Shown here piece after piece: positions 52,265 through 62,558 of a stretch of 64,000 nucleotides of DNA. The position numbers and the translations under genes were made by a program. Below the pieces are notes generated by a model that was not told the origin of the DNA, ran no database searches, and saw nothing but the letters and a program-made list of their open reading frames with translations. The DNA is taken from the NCBI RefSeq assembly GCF_900142015.1, contig NZ_FQZN01000005.1, positions 62,001 to 126,000 on the forward strand. Reading direction: 5' to 3'. Within the stretch, counting starts at the first letter, position 1. Each line of letters opens with the position of its first letter. The DNA is from Bacteroides stercorirosoris (GTDB taxonomy: Bacteria; Bacteroidota; Bacteroidia; Bacteroidales; Bacteroidaceae).

Positions 52265-54594
52265 TGGAATTGAATAAAATATTATTATTTGGATTAACCT
52301 TTTTATGGGTTTGTTCCAGCAATGGTTATTCTGCCGATAGGCAAGATGGTAAATTCGAACCTAAGTTGTTTCAGGTAACAACTGCAGAGACAAGGCCTAA
52401 TGATGCGGTACTTATCAGGGGTGAATATCTTGACAAGATAAAGACAATAAAAGTTTTTACTCTGGATAATGGAAACGTCGGCAATGCCGAACCTGCGTAT
52501 GTTCCGCTCCCTGCAGAGGACAGGCTGCCCGATACAAATGGTACCGACCTTCGTACCGGGCCGTTGGCATCCTATAAGGCTAAAACGGTGGACTTGCTAC
52601 AGCAAAAGGAACAGTCTCTTAAGTTTATTGTGCCCGAGGATTTGAAGAATGGGGTTTTCAGTGTTGAAATGACAGATGTCAATAATGAAAAGGCTTATTT
52701 TTATCTGAACGTTCCGATTGTCCGTTGGGCTTTGAGCGAGGATGGTGAATGTGCGGTTGCCGGAGATTATCTCAGGGTTCAAGGAAAGAATCTTTTACGG
52801 GATAAGGACAAGGCGCATGCTGTACTTGTTCCGCTAAAAGGCGGAAAAAATGTAAGATGCAAGGTTACGGATTTTTTCGACGACTTTTCCGTTAGTGTTG
52901 ATATTCCGGACAACACGCCATTAGGCACATATTATTTGTATTACCATAACGGAATGGGAGGAAAGACAGCATGGAGCGAACCTTTGCGGATAGATGTGGT
53001 GTCCAAATCTCCTGACTGGTGGGGTGTGAAAGTATTCAATGTGATGGACTACGGTGCCGTGGGCGATGGCGTCCATAATGAAACCGCAGCTTTCCGTGCA
53101 GCTCTTCATGCTGCCGAACAAAATGGTGGCGGTAAGGTATATGTGCCGAGAGGCAGATATATGCTTACGGGTGAGCTCATTCTTTCTCCAAATACATTGA
53201 TCGAGGGAGAATCAAAAGAATTAACTCATATATTCTGGAATCCTCTCAATTGGGATTTGTATGAATTGCCTAACAGCCTTATTAGCGGAACTCACCACTT
53301 CGGCTTGAGAAATTTAGTAATGTGGTCTTCACGTGCATGGGGTGTCATCATGTCTACGGGACCCGTGGAAGAACAAGGAACGGTATTGCTCGAAAACCTA
53401 ATTGTACGCCAGACAGGACAGCTCAGTGGTATGATATATCAAGTGAAGTCGAATAGGGATCAAGTCGAAGCGGAATTTCACAGCAGATGGAGCAAAACAG
53501 GTATCATTCTTCGTGGTAAGAATCTTAAAATAAGGAATTGCGTCTTCAATTCAGCCGGCATGTACACTTTCTATGCGGCGGGAGGATTTGTCCAAAATTG
53601 TCGTTTCGAGAGACATACCACAGGTACTAATCAGCCATATATGCTGGTACATCCAAAGGGGCTGATATTCGAGGATTGTTACAAGCAGGGAGATGGTTTC
53701 GGGTATGCCTCAAGTATCGATGAAAGCAGGAATCTTTATGAAGCGCGTAATTATATTCCGTTCGATTATACCAATGACCGCGAGTGTATGACCCTTGATG
53801 GCGGCAGCGGCGGATATTACGGACCGATAAAATCTGTCGAAGGTAATATAATTACTATCCCGGAAGATGCGGAAACAAACCAATGGACTGAAAACCACTG
53901 GAACGGTGGAGGAGTCTATATTATCAACGGGACGGGAGCAGGACAGTTCAGACGTATCCGCAGCCATACTCTGACAAAAATTGAGTTGGATCAGCCGTTT
54001 CTTGTGCAACCGGATGCCACATCTGAAATAAGTATTACCACCGTAAGGCATCATTTGTATTTCATCAATAACGAGGCAGTCGACGTAGGAGCTTATCAGT
54101 TGTATGGTTCTGTACAGAATTGTGTGATTTCCGGCATGACGATGACACGGTGTAACGGAATTGTAGGCAGAGGTTCGCTACTGTATCGGGGAAAACAGCC
54201 TGAATGGTATATCGATATCGTCAATTGCCGTCTTAAAGAGGGTAATTATAGTCATTGGTTCGGTATTGATGACAGAGGGCATTCCGGTCACCAGAGTATA
54301 AATCTTATCGGCAGTGGAGGAACTGGCATGAGCATAGGCACTGTTATCAGGAGGAATATGCTTAGTGAATATAGCTATATCCGTACTTCCCCGGGGGCCA
54401 ATCCGGATGCGGTAACGGATGTTATAATCGAAGACAACTCGTTTGATATTGCCAAGAATGCCGTATTGTTGGGTGGAAACGCCACTAACACGTCTGGCGT
54501 TCTGATTCATAACAACAGATACAATGAGGTAGATAAAAGGTTAGAAACTAATGTAGCCAAAGATAGTTACCTTGTCATCGATGACAACCCTTGA
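52264..54594 (+). CDS. Right-handed beta-helix protein, pectate-lyase superfamily
   Basis: 776 residues with a signal peptide (SNGYSAD). Residues about 30-250 are IPT/TIG-like beta domains (LIRGEYLDKIKTIKVFTLD; GDYLRVQGKNL). From about residue 255 a pectate_lyase_3-type start appears (FNVMDYGAVGDGVHNETAAFRAALHAAEQNGGGKVYVPRGRYML), followed by parallel beta-helix rungs (LRNLVMWSS; LENLIVRQTG; IRNCVFNSAG; VQNCRFERH; ISGMTMTRCNG; VIIEDNSFDI). Members of this fold include lyases, GH28-like hydrolases and epimerases; the active site cannot be assigned. Backbone cleavage in the periplasm is plausible. Confidence 0.78.
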   Translation: MELNKILLFGLTFLWVCSSNGYSADRQDGKFEPKLFQVTTAETRPNDAVLIRGEYLDKIKTIKVFTLDNGNVGNAEPAYVPLPAEDRLPDTNGTDLRTGPLASYKAKTVDLLQQKEQSLKFIVPEDLKNGVFSVEMTDVNNEKAYFYLNVPIVRWALSEDGECAVAGDYLRVQGKNLLRDKDKAHAVLVPLKGGKNVRCKVTDFFDDFSVSVDIPDNTPLGTYYLYYHNGMGGKTAWSEPLRIDVVSKSPDWWGVKVFNVMDYGAVGDGVHNETAAFRAALHAAEQNGGGKVYVPRGRYMLTGELILSPNTLIEGESKELTHIFWNPLNWDLYELPNSLISGTHHFGLRNLVMWSSRAWGVIMSTGPVEEQGTVLLENLIVRQTGQLSGMIYQVKSNRDQVEAEFHSRWSKTGIILRGKNLKIRNCVFNSAGMYTFYAAGGFVQNCRFERHTTGTNQPYMLVHPKGLIFEDCYKQGDGFGYASSIDESRNLYEARNYIPFDYTNDRECMTLDGGSGGYYGPIKSVEGNIITIPEDAETNQWTENHWNGGGVYIINGTGAGQFRRIRSHTLTKIELDQPFLVQPDATSEISITTVRHHLYFINNEAVDVGAYQLYGSVQNCVISGMTMTRCNGIVGRGSLLYRGKQPEWYIDIVNCRLKEGNYSHWFGIDDRGHSGHQSINLIGSGGTGMSIGTVIRRNMLSEYSYIRTSPGANPDAVTDVIIEDNSFDIAKNAVLLGGNATNTSGVLIHNNRYNEVDKRLETNVAKDSYLVIDDNP

Positions 54595-54671
54595 GGATAT
54601 TTTTCCGATACAGACACGTTTGAGGATAACAAAGTTTCTAATCGGGGTCCGATAATACGAAAATATAGATT

Positions 54672-56960
54672 ATGATAACAAAGAATATAGAGAAAAACAG
54701 AGCTTTTACAAAAGTCGTATTGAATGCGGACTATGTCGTAGCTGGAGGTGGACTTACGGGTGTATGCAGCGCAATTGCTGCCGCCCGTGAAGGACTCCGG
54801 GCTGTCCTTATACAGGATCGTCCTGTACTTGGAGGCAATGCTTCCAGCGAAGTTCGTCTTTGGGCATTAGGTGCCACTTCACACATGGGTAACAACAACC
54901 GGTGGTCGCGTGAAGGAGGAATCATCGATGAAATCCTTGTGGAAAATGTCTACCGCAATAAGGAGGGGAATCCTGTGCTTTTTGACATGGTGCTGATGGA
55001 TAAGGTGTTGGCAGAGAAAAATATCACCTTGCTTCTTAACACGACCTTGTATAAGGTTGATAAAGGCAATGATCGGAACATATCTTCTGTCACAGCTATA
55101 AACTCGCAGAACGGAACTGAATATTCTATTTCAGGGCAGATGTTTGCAGACTGTACCGGAGATGGTACGCTAGGTTATCTTGCCGGGGCATCATTCAGAA
55201 TGGGGGCGGAAGGCAGAGCCGTGTACGGTGAAGAATTTGCACCGGACAAGCAAGAGTATGGAGAATTGCTCGGACACAGCATATTGTTCTATACTAAGGA
55301 CATTGGCAAGCCAGTGGAATATATCGCTCCAAATTTTGCGTTAAAGAATGTCGAAACATTAATACCAAAGTTACAGAATCCCAATTATTTCAATGTCAAT
55401 CAATTGGGGTGTAAATATTGGTGGCTTGAGTACGGCGGACGCCTCAATACTATTTTAGATACAGAAGAAATCAAATACGAATTATGGAAAGTTGTCTATG
55501 GCGTCTGGGACTATATAAAGAATTCTGGAAAATTTCCTCAGGCAAAGACTTTGACACTTGAATGGGTAGGACTTTTTCCGGGTAAACGCGAAAGCCGCAG
55601 GTTCAACGGTCTTTATACTCTGACGCAGCAGGATGTTATCAATCAGTCAACCCACTATGATGCAGTAGCATATGGTGGATGGGCAATCGATCTTCATCCT
55701 GCCGATGGTGTGTATGCTGAAGGAAATGGCTGTCATCAGTGGCACAGCAAAGGTGTCTATCAGATTCCTTACCGTTGCTATGTAACTCCGGATCTTGACA
55801 ATCTTTTCGTGGGCGGGCGTATCATTTCCTCAAGCCACGTGGCAAACGGTACTACCCGTGTCATGTGTACGGCAGCTCTCGGTGGAGAAGTCATTGGACG
55901 TGCCGCATCGATTTGCCTTTCAAAAGGATATAAGCCGATAGACCTCGTTGATAAAGACAAGATAGGTCTGTTGCAATCCCTCCTTGTTAAAAATGGGAAT
56001 TTTATACCGGGTATTGCTGTTGCGATTGAGGATAATCTTGTCTACTCTGCGGAAATATCAGTGTCATCTGTGCTCGAACTTGACGATTTGCCGGCCGATG
56101 GAACCTGGTTCGGATTAGACTATCCTGTTGCTCAACTCATACCGGTAAATGGTAAAGTACCGGTGATCAGGATGAATATAAAGGCTAATAACGCAACAAG
56201 ACTTGTAATGGAGTTGAGAAGTTCATCCAAGAGTGAGAACTACACTCCTGACACTGTTGATGCAGTTATAGAATTCGATTTAAAAAAAGGTGAAAATGAG
56301 ATTATTGCAGATTTTTCCTACTCATACACGGCTCCGCGTTACGCTTTTATCTGTCTGATGAAAAATTCTGAAATTTCAGTGCCGATGAGCGGGCGGCTGG
56401 TTACAGGATTGACTACTGTGTATAATTACATCAACCCTGCAGTGTCGAATTTTGGGAAGCAGATTCCGCCTGAAGGAATAGGTGTGGAGGAATTTGAATT
56501 TTGGTGTCCGAAACGCCGTCCGGAAAACAAGAATATAGCAATGTCATTTGTCCCAGCCCTTACACCTTTCGGCTCGAAAAATTTAAGGAGTTCTTATTAT
56601 CGCCCATATATAGGTACTAATGCCTGGGTAGCAGCTTTCGATGATGCAAGACCTGAAGTATGTCTCAAGTGGAATGAGAGGAAACAAATTAAATCAATTA
56701 TCCTGTATTTCGATACCGATACAGATCAGGCAATGGAGACCGTCCAGATGGGACATTTCGATGCCTGTGTTCCGACTTGCTACAGAGAGTACATAGTCCG
56801 TGATTCAGAGGGCAAGGAACTTTGTCATATTACTGACAATCATCAGACGGTCAATGTGCTCGAACTAGATAAGCCAGTGATGACCGATACCATTTATGTC
56901 AACTTTGCTCGTCCTTACGACAATGTATGTCCAGGACTTATGGGAATATATGTATGTTAA
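54672..56960 (+). CDS. FAD-dependent oxidoreductase (FAD_oxidored family) with a C-terminal beta domain
   Basis: 762 residues, no signal peptide, so predicted cytoplasmic. An N-terminal Rossmann FAD-binding motif (VVAGGGLTGVCSAIAAAREG, residues about 23-42) is followed by GGNASSEVRLWALGATSHMG, SREGGIIDE, FADCTGDGTLGYLAGASFRMG and VGGRIISSSHVANGTTRVMCTAALGGEVIG, all typical of PF12831. Residues about 430-762 are beta-sandwich-like. Substrates of this family in utilisation loci are mostly unknown; sugar oxidation is a reasonable idea. The flavin-dependent step between a symporter and hydrolases hints at an oxidative route for an imported sugar. Inference. Confidence 0.82.
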   Translation: MITKNIEKNRAFTKVVLNADYVVAGGGLTGVCSAIAAAREGLRAVLIQDRPVLGGNASSEVRLWALGATSHMGNNNRWSREGGIIDEILVENVYRNKEGNPVLFDMVLMDKVLAEKNITLLLNTTLYKVDKGNDRNISSVTAINSQNGTEYSISGQMFADCTGDGTLGYLAGASFRMGAEGRAVYGEEFAPDKQEYGELLGHSILFYTKDIGKPVEYIAPNFALKNVETLIPKLQNPNYFNVNQLGCKYWWLEYGGRLNTILDTEEIKYELWKVVYGVWDYIKNSGKFPQAKTLTLEWVGLFPGKRESRRFNGLYTLTQQDVINQSTHYDAVAYGGWAIDLHPADGVYAEGNGCHQWHSKGVYQIPYRCYVTPDLDNLFVGGRIISSSHVANGTTRVMCTAALGGEVIGRAASICLSKGYKPIDLVDKDKIGLLQSLLVKNGNFIPGIAVAIEDNLVYSAEISVSSVLELDDLPADGTWFGLDYPVAQLIPVNGKVPVIRMNIKANNATRLVMELRSSSKSENYTPDTVDAVIEFDLKKGENEIIADFSYSYTAPRYAFICLMKNSEISVPMSGRLVTGLTTVYNYINPAVSNFGKQIPPEGIGVEEFEFWCPKRRPENKNIAMSFVPALTPFGSKNLRSSYYRPYIGTNAWVAAFDDARPEVCLKWNERKQIKSIILYFDTDTDQAMETVQMGHFDACVPTCYREYIVRDSEGKELCHITDNHQTVNVLELDKPVMTDTIYVNFARPYDNVCPGLMGIYVC

Positions 56961-57002
56961 GGTAACGGAACCAGTATAAATATTGATAATAAACAAACTG
57001 AA

Positions 57003-58667
57003 ATGAATATACTTGATTACATAACCATCATCCTATTTTCAATAGGAGTGTTGATTACAGGAGTGTCTTTTTCTAAGACAGGAAAGGATATGAAAAGTTT
57101 TTTCTCAGGTGGCGGCAACGTACCATGGGGAATGAGTGGACTTTCATTGTTCATGGGATTTTTCTCGGCAGGTACTTTCGTCGTGTGGGGGTCAATAGCT
57201 TATTCGTATGGAATGGTATCAATCGTTATCCAGCTTACAATGGCTATTGCCGGATATGCCGTAGGCACATGGATTGCTCCCCGATGGCATCGTACCCACA
57301 GTCTCACGGCTGCCGAATACATTACGAACCGTCTTGGCGTCAAGACACAAAAGACATATACTTATATTTTTTTGGCCGTGTCGATTTTCACTATGGGTTC
57401 ATTTCTTTATCCCGTAGCTAAAATAGTCGAAGTTACTACGGGTATTCCTCTAACCACAGCTATCCTCGTTTTAGGAGCATTCAGCATGGTTTATGTTGCT
57501 CTCGGAGGTTTGAGAGGAGTGGTTGTGACTGATGTCCTTCAGTTCGTAATTCTTTTTGCGGCAGTAGTGATAGCTGTTCCGCTTGCTTTCGACAAGATTG
57601 GTGGAGTCGGTGCATTTTTCGAAAAGGCGCCGGACAGATTTTTCGGACTCTTTGAAGGAGAGTATACTCCCGGATTCGTGATAGCCTTTGCTGTCTATAA
57701 TATGTTTTTCCTCGGAGGTAACTGGGCATATGTTCAGAGATATACTTCTGTAAAGACGGAAAGGGATTCAAGAAAAACAGGTTGGCTTTTCGGTGTGCTC
57801 TACACAATCAGTCCGATTCTGTGGATGTTGATACCCATGATTTACCGAATCTATAATCCATCATTACCAGGCCTTGAAAACGAAGGAGCCTATCTTCTTA
57901 TGTGCAAGGAGGCTATGCCTGACGGATTACTTGGTCTAATGCTCGGGGGAATGATTTTCGCAACGGCAAGTTCTCTCAATGCCACTCTGAACATATCGGC
58001 AGGTGTGGTTACCAACGACATATTCAAAAGAATGCGCCCTAATACTTCTGAAAAGACATTAATGAATGTGGCAAGGATTTCCACATGGGGGTTCGGAATA
58101 ACAGCTATTATTATAGCGCTTCTGATACGTTCTATGGGAGGTATTGTAAACGTTGTAATCAGTGTGGCGGCATTGACGGGAGTTCCGATTTACCTTCCTG
58201 TTATATGGTCTTTGTTCTCAAAGCGGCAAACTGCGCGCACGATACTTTCAGTGACATTTATAAGCCTTACCATCAACTTGATATTCAAGTTTGTGACTCC
58301 ACATTTAGGATTGGCTCTTGATAGGGCATGGGAAATGATAGTCGGTACCGCCGTTCCTGTGATACTGCTTGCCGGGATTGAGATGGTGCTGAAAGCAAAA
58401 GAATTCATCGCTCCGGAATATATAGCCTATATTTCAGGACGGAATGCAAGGATGCGTCAGGAAGACGCAGGCGATACTGAAGAATCTAGACAGACTAACA
58501 GATTTACACAGAAAGTGTTGGGCATTGGTCTCGGACTGTCCGGTGTGCTTATCACAGTTCTCGGTTTCATCGCGAAAGAAAACATTGTCGTACCTGTCGC
58601 TGTCGGATTAGTTGTGACATTGATAGGAATATATTTGCTTATTTTATCATTACGCCGTCCGCTTTAG
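57003..58667 (+). CDS. Sodium:solute symporter (SSS family)
   Basis: 554 residues with about 13-14 hydrophobic segments. SSS features: MKSFFSGGGNVPWGMSGLSLFMGFFSAGTFV, HSLTAAEYITNRLG, VYVALGGLRGVVVTDVLQFVIL and GLMLGGMIFATASSLNATLNISAGVVTNDIFKR (the sodium-site region around TM8). Imports a sugar or uronate into the cytoplasm with Na+. Last gene of operon B, 42 bp after the FAD oxidoreductase, so the imported sugar is a candidate substrate of that enzyme. Confidence 0.92.
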   Translation: MNILDYITIILFSIGVLITGVSFSKTGKDMKSFFSGGGNVPWGMSGLSLFMGFFSAGTFVVWGSIAYSYGMVSIVIQLTMAIAGYAVGTWIAPRWHRTHSLTAAEYITNRLGVKTQKTYTYIFLAVSIFTMGSFLYPVAKIVEVTTGIPLTTAILVLGAFSMVYVALGGLRGVVVTDVLQFVILFAAVVIAVPLAFDKIGGVGAFFEKAPDRFFGLFEGEYTPGFVIAFAVYNMFFLGGNWAYVQRYTSVKTERDSRKTGWLFGVLYTISPILWMLIPMIYRIYNPSLPGLENEGAYLLMCKEAMPDGLLGLMLGGMIFATASSLNATLNISAGVVTNDIFKRMRPNTSEKTLMNVARISTWGFGITAIIIALLIRSMGGIVNVVISVAALTGVPIYLPVIWSLFSKRQTARTILSVTFISLTINLIFKFVTPHLGLALDRAWEMIVGTAVPVILLAGIEMVLKAKEFIAPEYIAYISGRNARMRQEDAGDTEESRQTNRFTQKVLGIGLGLSGVLITVLGFIAKENIVVPVAVGLVVTLIGIYLLILSLRRPL

Positions 58668-58692
58668 AAGCCTTTTAGTACTTCTTCCTTAA

Positions 58693-58743
58693 TAACGTGA
58701 GTTCGATGAAAATCACTTCGTTTAATTCATCGAACTTACGTTA
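58693..58743 (+). terminator. Shared terminator between convergent symporter and GH38 genes
   Basis: 18-bp stem taacgtgagttcgatgaa (58693-58710) and ttcatcgaacttacgtta (58726-58743) with one mismatch and a 15-base loop. It lies 25 bp after one gene and 22 bp from the end of the other, so it probably works on both strands. Confidence 0.8.
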
Positions 58744-58765
58744 GTTAGATTACTATTAAATAAGT

Positions 58766-61700
58766 TTATTCGTAAACAGCAAACTCATAAATCCGCGTAT
58801 CTTTCCCATTAGGAGCCTGTACCGGCTGAGTAACCAGCAGACGTAAATAACGTACCTTCTCAGTCTTACCCAAAGAACGGTTAATTACATTCTGCTTATT
58901 TCCGGTTACAAAATCCAGTGTACACCATGCCTCATTCGGGTTGTTCCGACCTTGCAGGAAGCAGTTGCTTGTTATATAAGAGTGACTTTCCTGAGCAGCA
59001 TTCACCATCTTCCAGCCACTTATCTCCTTTTCCGTTCCCAGGTCGAAATCAACGTAATTAGGAAGCATGGAGATGTCACACCATTTTGTGTTCTCTTTTC
59101 CGTCGACAAGGAATGCAGGCTTCTCATTATCATTGGTATATCCCGACCAGGCAACGATCTGTTCCGGTTTCAGCAGATTAACCTTCGGCTCCGCTATTTC
59201 TTGCAGACAAGCATTATCTTTATTGGCAGTACGGAACAAGGTAGACACAGCCTCAACAGGCGCATAAGGTTCCTCTACAAGCGTAGCGGCAAAGATGACC
59301 ACATCCTTATTGTCCGGCAGAACAATTTCAGTGGCTTTAGCCGGAATATCAATGGCCAACTTGAACATATAAGTAAACTCATAAGCATGATCTCCCTCGG
59401 CAGAGTGGCGATGTGTACCGGTATAGGCTACTTCTGCATCCTTCAAATAGCCTTGCGTATGTCCCGTATGTCCCCACTGACCGATAAAACCGGTATAAGA
59501 CGGAACAACAAGCTCCTGCAAACTCTTACCGGCGCGGAATGTTCCCTTCGCATCTTTCTCGGAAGTAGCCGCTGCAGCAAGGATGTACAAACGATTATAA
59601 GTATGTCCGGCAGGCAATTGCAAAGTCCCCCCGGTACATGACATACCATTCTTCTCTTCTTTCGTTTCCAGACGGAAAGGAATGCGATTAACAGTCAGCT
59701 CCGCAGGAATCAGCTCTGCAGCGTATGAATAACCGGACTCAAAGTCAGCTTCCCAACGGAATTCATTCCAGCTAAAGCATTTCCGGTCATAATTCAGAGG
59801 CAGCTGTTCATACTTCAGCTTCTCTTCTCCGGTAGTATTCAGGCGGATTTTATAGGTTTTGATACTATTGGGTTGTACGGAAACCTCTAATTGACGACCT
59901 TTGAAAGCCGCACTACCGATACTCTTTTCCGTACCGTCCGCTTCATTAGCGCTCAGAATGTTCCCGGCAAATGTCAGCACAGCATTTTGCAAGGCTTTAC
60001 CACCGGTCTCATATACACGCACCACATACTCATCAGAGCTTTCTGCTTTCTTCAAAGCCTTAATTACTACATTATTGTTGTTTGAAGAAACCAAAGAAAA
60101 AGTCTTACCCAACGTTCCTGTATGCTTCTCCGTTCTGAAAGCTTTCACACGCTGGTTCAGCACTTCAGCATCCATAGCGGCCTGCGCCTTATCCAAAGCA
60201 CCGGCATGTGGAACCAAACTATAGGTAAATGTATGATAACCTAAGTCCTGACGGTCCTGATAGGAATAATTGTTCTTTGTGGCCGGCGTATGGAGTAAAG
60301 TCAGGCGGAGGGTATTGTTATCCGGTTTATCCCAGCCATATTTACTGTCATTCAGAATAGAAACACCATAGCTGCCGCTGCGGTCGGTCAGGTCTGCCCA
60401 TTGTTGGGCGTAAACTTCATAAGCAGTCAGTACATTATTACCTCTCTGGACGCTGCCGATACCAAGGTCGTATGTAGCTTTCTCGTTATCAAGATTCAAA
60501 GGGAACTCGGCTTTCAGAAGGGCATTGGTAGACTGCCAGTCTATTTCATTATAGAAATCGATACGTCCGGCCAACTCACCTTCGTAAAGGCGGATATACT
60601 GACGGAACAATGACTTGCCATGACGTTTTTCCACGCAAATGGTTTTGCGCAGTTCTCCGTCTTCATTCAAAGTCATTCTGACATCTTCCGTGATGGAAAC
60701 AGGCGTACTGTCAACCGTCTTCTTCATAATCTCCCAGGCAGGCCAGTTGTAAGAGGGATTGTCAGTAAAGAGGGCCAAACGGATCTGCCTACCGCTTTTA
60801 ACAAGTTCCTTATCGTTTATCTTATCATACAGAGAGGTGATGTCGCCCTGTTCATTCAACGAAATCTTATACACGGAATTCTCTATTGTCGCCTTTGCAA
60901 CGGATGAGGCCGTTTGTTGTTGATTTCCGGAGAGACGGATATCATAAACCGCATATCCCGCAGCAGGCACAGTAGCTTCTACCAGCAAGTGTACCTTCCC
61001 GTCTTTATAAGACAGGATTTGAGAAGCTACTTTTTTCCCTTCCGCATTGTATGCGCTAATACCCCTGGGAAATTTGGGAGCTTCAACCGCAATTTCCACT
61101 ACATCCGTTACCGGAAAACCCAACGCATTGTAGAATACAACAGGGATTCCCTTGACACGAGTATCCAATTTCTCGGAAACCGCCCCGACAGAAGCAGTCA
61201 ATATACCGGAGAATTGCTTCAATGAAAGAAGTTCGTCATTCCATGAAAATTCGTATGCACGCGGAATACTGGTACCGGTAAGGTCATCGTGGAACTGATG
61301 GAAGATAAAACGCTGCCATGACTCTGTCAGACTTTTACCCGGATAACTGGCCGCACCCATCCAATCCGCCGCAACAGCAGCCCGTTCGGCAGCATCGCCC
61401 AACAGTTCATTCTGCCGGTTGTAGAGTTTCATGGCAGCTTGTGAAGTATAGCACCCTGTTCCATGCACATCCATCAGAAGTTCACCGTTGAATACGGGCA
61501 ATTCGGGATGTTTGTCGTATGGCAGATAATCCTTAAACAACTGGTCGCTTGTAGCACTGATAATCTTCAACGGCCCGTTTCCTTTGATACCTTTCTCCAC
61601 AGAGCTGACAGAACCCAGAGTAGGGGAACCTCCCGTATCACCCGTACCGTAATAGCGATATACGGTATTCAACGGAGTGCGTTTAGCCAGTTCCTGCAAT

Positions 61701-62377
61701 TCTTTATCTTCCGACAGGTCGATGTTTTTCCAACGCTTACCATAATCATAACCGTGGGCAAGCATAATGGAGGAACCGTCTACTCCTTGCCATAATCCAA
61801 TTGTGAAAGGATGCTTGCTTTTACCGTAAAAAGGATTGGTACGCCAGTCCAGTTTTTGTGAAGAAAAGCCGATGAGACCGCAGTGTTTGGCAATTGTAGG
61901 CAATGTCCAGCCAAAACCGAAGCAATCGGGAAGGAAGATATCGGTACTCTCCACTCCGAATTCCTGCCTGTAGTATTCCTGCCCAAGCAAGATGTTACGG
62001 ATGGAAGATTCGACAGAAGGGACCAGCACGTCCGAGGCTTCCCAACTGCTGCCGCTAATGTGCCAGCGTCCCGAACGGACAAATGCTTTAAGCTGCTCAT
62101 ATTCGCTGGGATAATATTCCTTCATCCATGCATATTTGACACCTCCCTCAAAATTGAAAACATAGTCGGGATACTTCTTCAGCAAAAGCAGGTTGCGTGA
62201 CAGGGTATTCCAGACATACTCCTTAATGGTGGTCTGTATATCCCAGTTCCATTGGGTATCCAAGTGGGCATCCGCCACCGCATAAACTTTCGCTTGTTTC
62301 TCTTGCTCCGTATTTTGTGCGTATGAACCACCCGAGCAAAACAGCATAGATGCTAATAAGATAATCGGTAATTTCAT
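58766..62377 (-). CDS. GH38 alpha-mannosidase with a C-terminal F5/8-type carbohydrate-binding domain
   Basis: 1203 residues with a signal peptide (SGGSYAQ). GH38 landmarks: the zinc-ligand motif DAHLDTQWNWD (H38, D40), FEGGVKYAWMKEYYP, GRWHISGSSWEASD, the nucleophile segment LPDCFGFGWTLP, and FHQFHDDLTGTSI (further zinc ligand region). Long beta domains follow. The last 150 residues (LVDGKENTKWCD; YVDFDLGTEKEISGWKMVN; VRYLRLLVT) look like a discoidin/CBM32-like module. It removes alpha-mannose and would fit the GH76/GH125 operon at 12182. Divergent from the sensor gene at 62596. Confidence 0.93.
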   Translation of the reverse strand: MKLPIILLASMLFCSGGSYAQNTEQEKQAKVYAVADAHLDTQWNWDIQTTIKEYVWNTLSRNLLLLKKYPDYVFNFEGGVKYAWMKEYYPSEYEQLKAFVRSGRWHISGSSWEASDVLVPSVESSIRNILLGQEYYRQEFGVESTDIFLPDCFGFGWTLPTIAKHCGLIGFSSQKLDWRTNPFYGKSKHPFTIGLWQGVDGSSIMLAHGYDYGKRWKNIDLSEDKELQELAKRTPLNTVYRYYGTGDTGGSPTLGSVSSVEKGIKGNGPLKIISATSDQLFKDYLPYDKHPELPVFNGELLMDVHGTGCYTSQAAMKLYNRQNELLGDAAERAAVAADWMGAASYPGKSLTESWQRFIFHQFHDDLTGTSIPRAYEFSWNDELLSLKQFSGILTASVGAVSEKLDTRVKGIPVVFYNALGFPVTDVVEIAVEAPKFPRGISAYNAEGKKVASQILSYKDGKVHLLVEATVPAAGYAVYDIRLSGNQQQTASSVAKATIENSVYKISLNEQGDITSLYDKINDKELVKSGRQIRLALFTDNPSYNWPAWEIMKKTVDSTPVSITEDVRMTLNEDGELRKTICVEKRHGKSLFRQYIRLYEGELAGRIDFYNEIDWQSTNALLKAEFPLNLDNEKATYDLGIGSVQRGNNVLTAYEVYAQQWADLTDRSGSYGVSILNDSKYGWDKPDNNTLRLTLLHTPATKNNYSYQDRQDLGYHTFTYSLVPHAGALDKAQAAMDAEVLNQRVKAFRTEKHTGTLGKTFSLVSSNNNNVVIKALKKAESSDEYVVRVYETGGKALQNAVLTFAGNILSANEADGTEKSIGSAAFKGRQLEVSVQPNSIKTYKIRLNTTGEEKLKYEQLPLNYDRKCFSWNEFRWEADFESGYSYAAELIPAELTVNRIPFRLETKEEKNGMSCTGGTLQLPAGHTYNRLYILAAAATSEKDAKGTFRAGKSLQELVVPSYTGFIGQWGHTGHTQGYLKDAEVAYTGTHRHSAEGDHAYEFTYMFKLAIDIPAKATEIVLPDNKDVVIFAATLVEEPYAPVEAVSTLFRTANKDNACLQEIAEPKVNLLKPEQIVAWSGYTNDNEKPAFLVDGKENTKWCDISMLPNYVDFDLGTEKEISGWKMVNAAQESHSYITSNCFLQGRNNPNEAWCTLDFVTGNKQNVINRSLGKTEKVRYLRLLVTQPVQAPNGKDTRIYEFAVYE

Positions 62378-62411
62378 GGTTAACTATTTAAGTGAATAAT
62401 CAAGATAGACA

Positions 62412-62419
62412 CAAAAGTA
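62412..62419 (-). promoter_or_regulatory. -7 box of the GH38 gene
   Basis: On the - strand TACTTTTG (62419-62412) fits TAnnTTTG, 34 bp before the start codon. No good -33 element, which would suit activator-dependent expression. Confidence 0.45.
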
Positions 62420-62558
62420 AGCATATTTACCTGAAAGCTTATACACATTTACGACATAAGAGTCCCACAATGCAGTCATGGCAGGAGAATGAACAAAAAA
62501 GTCAGAAAAGTATTACTCTATTTTTTAAGTATTCCTGCCATATCCTCCCATTATTCTC

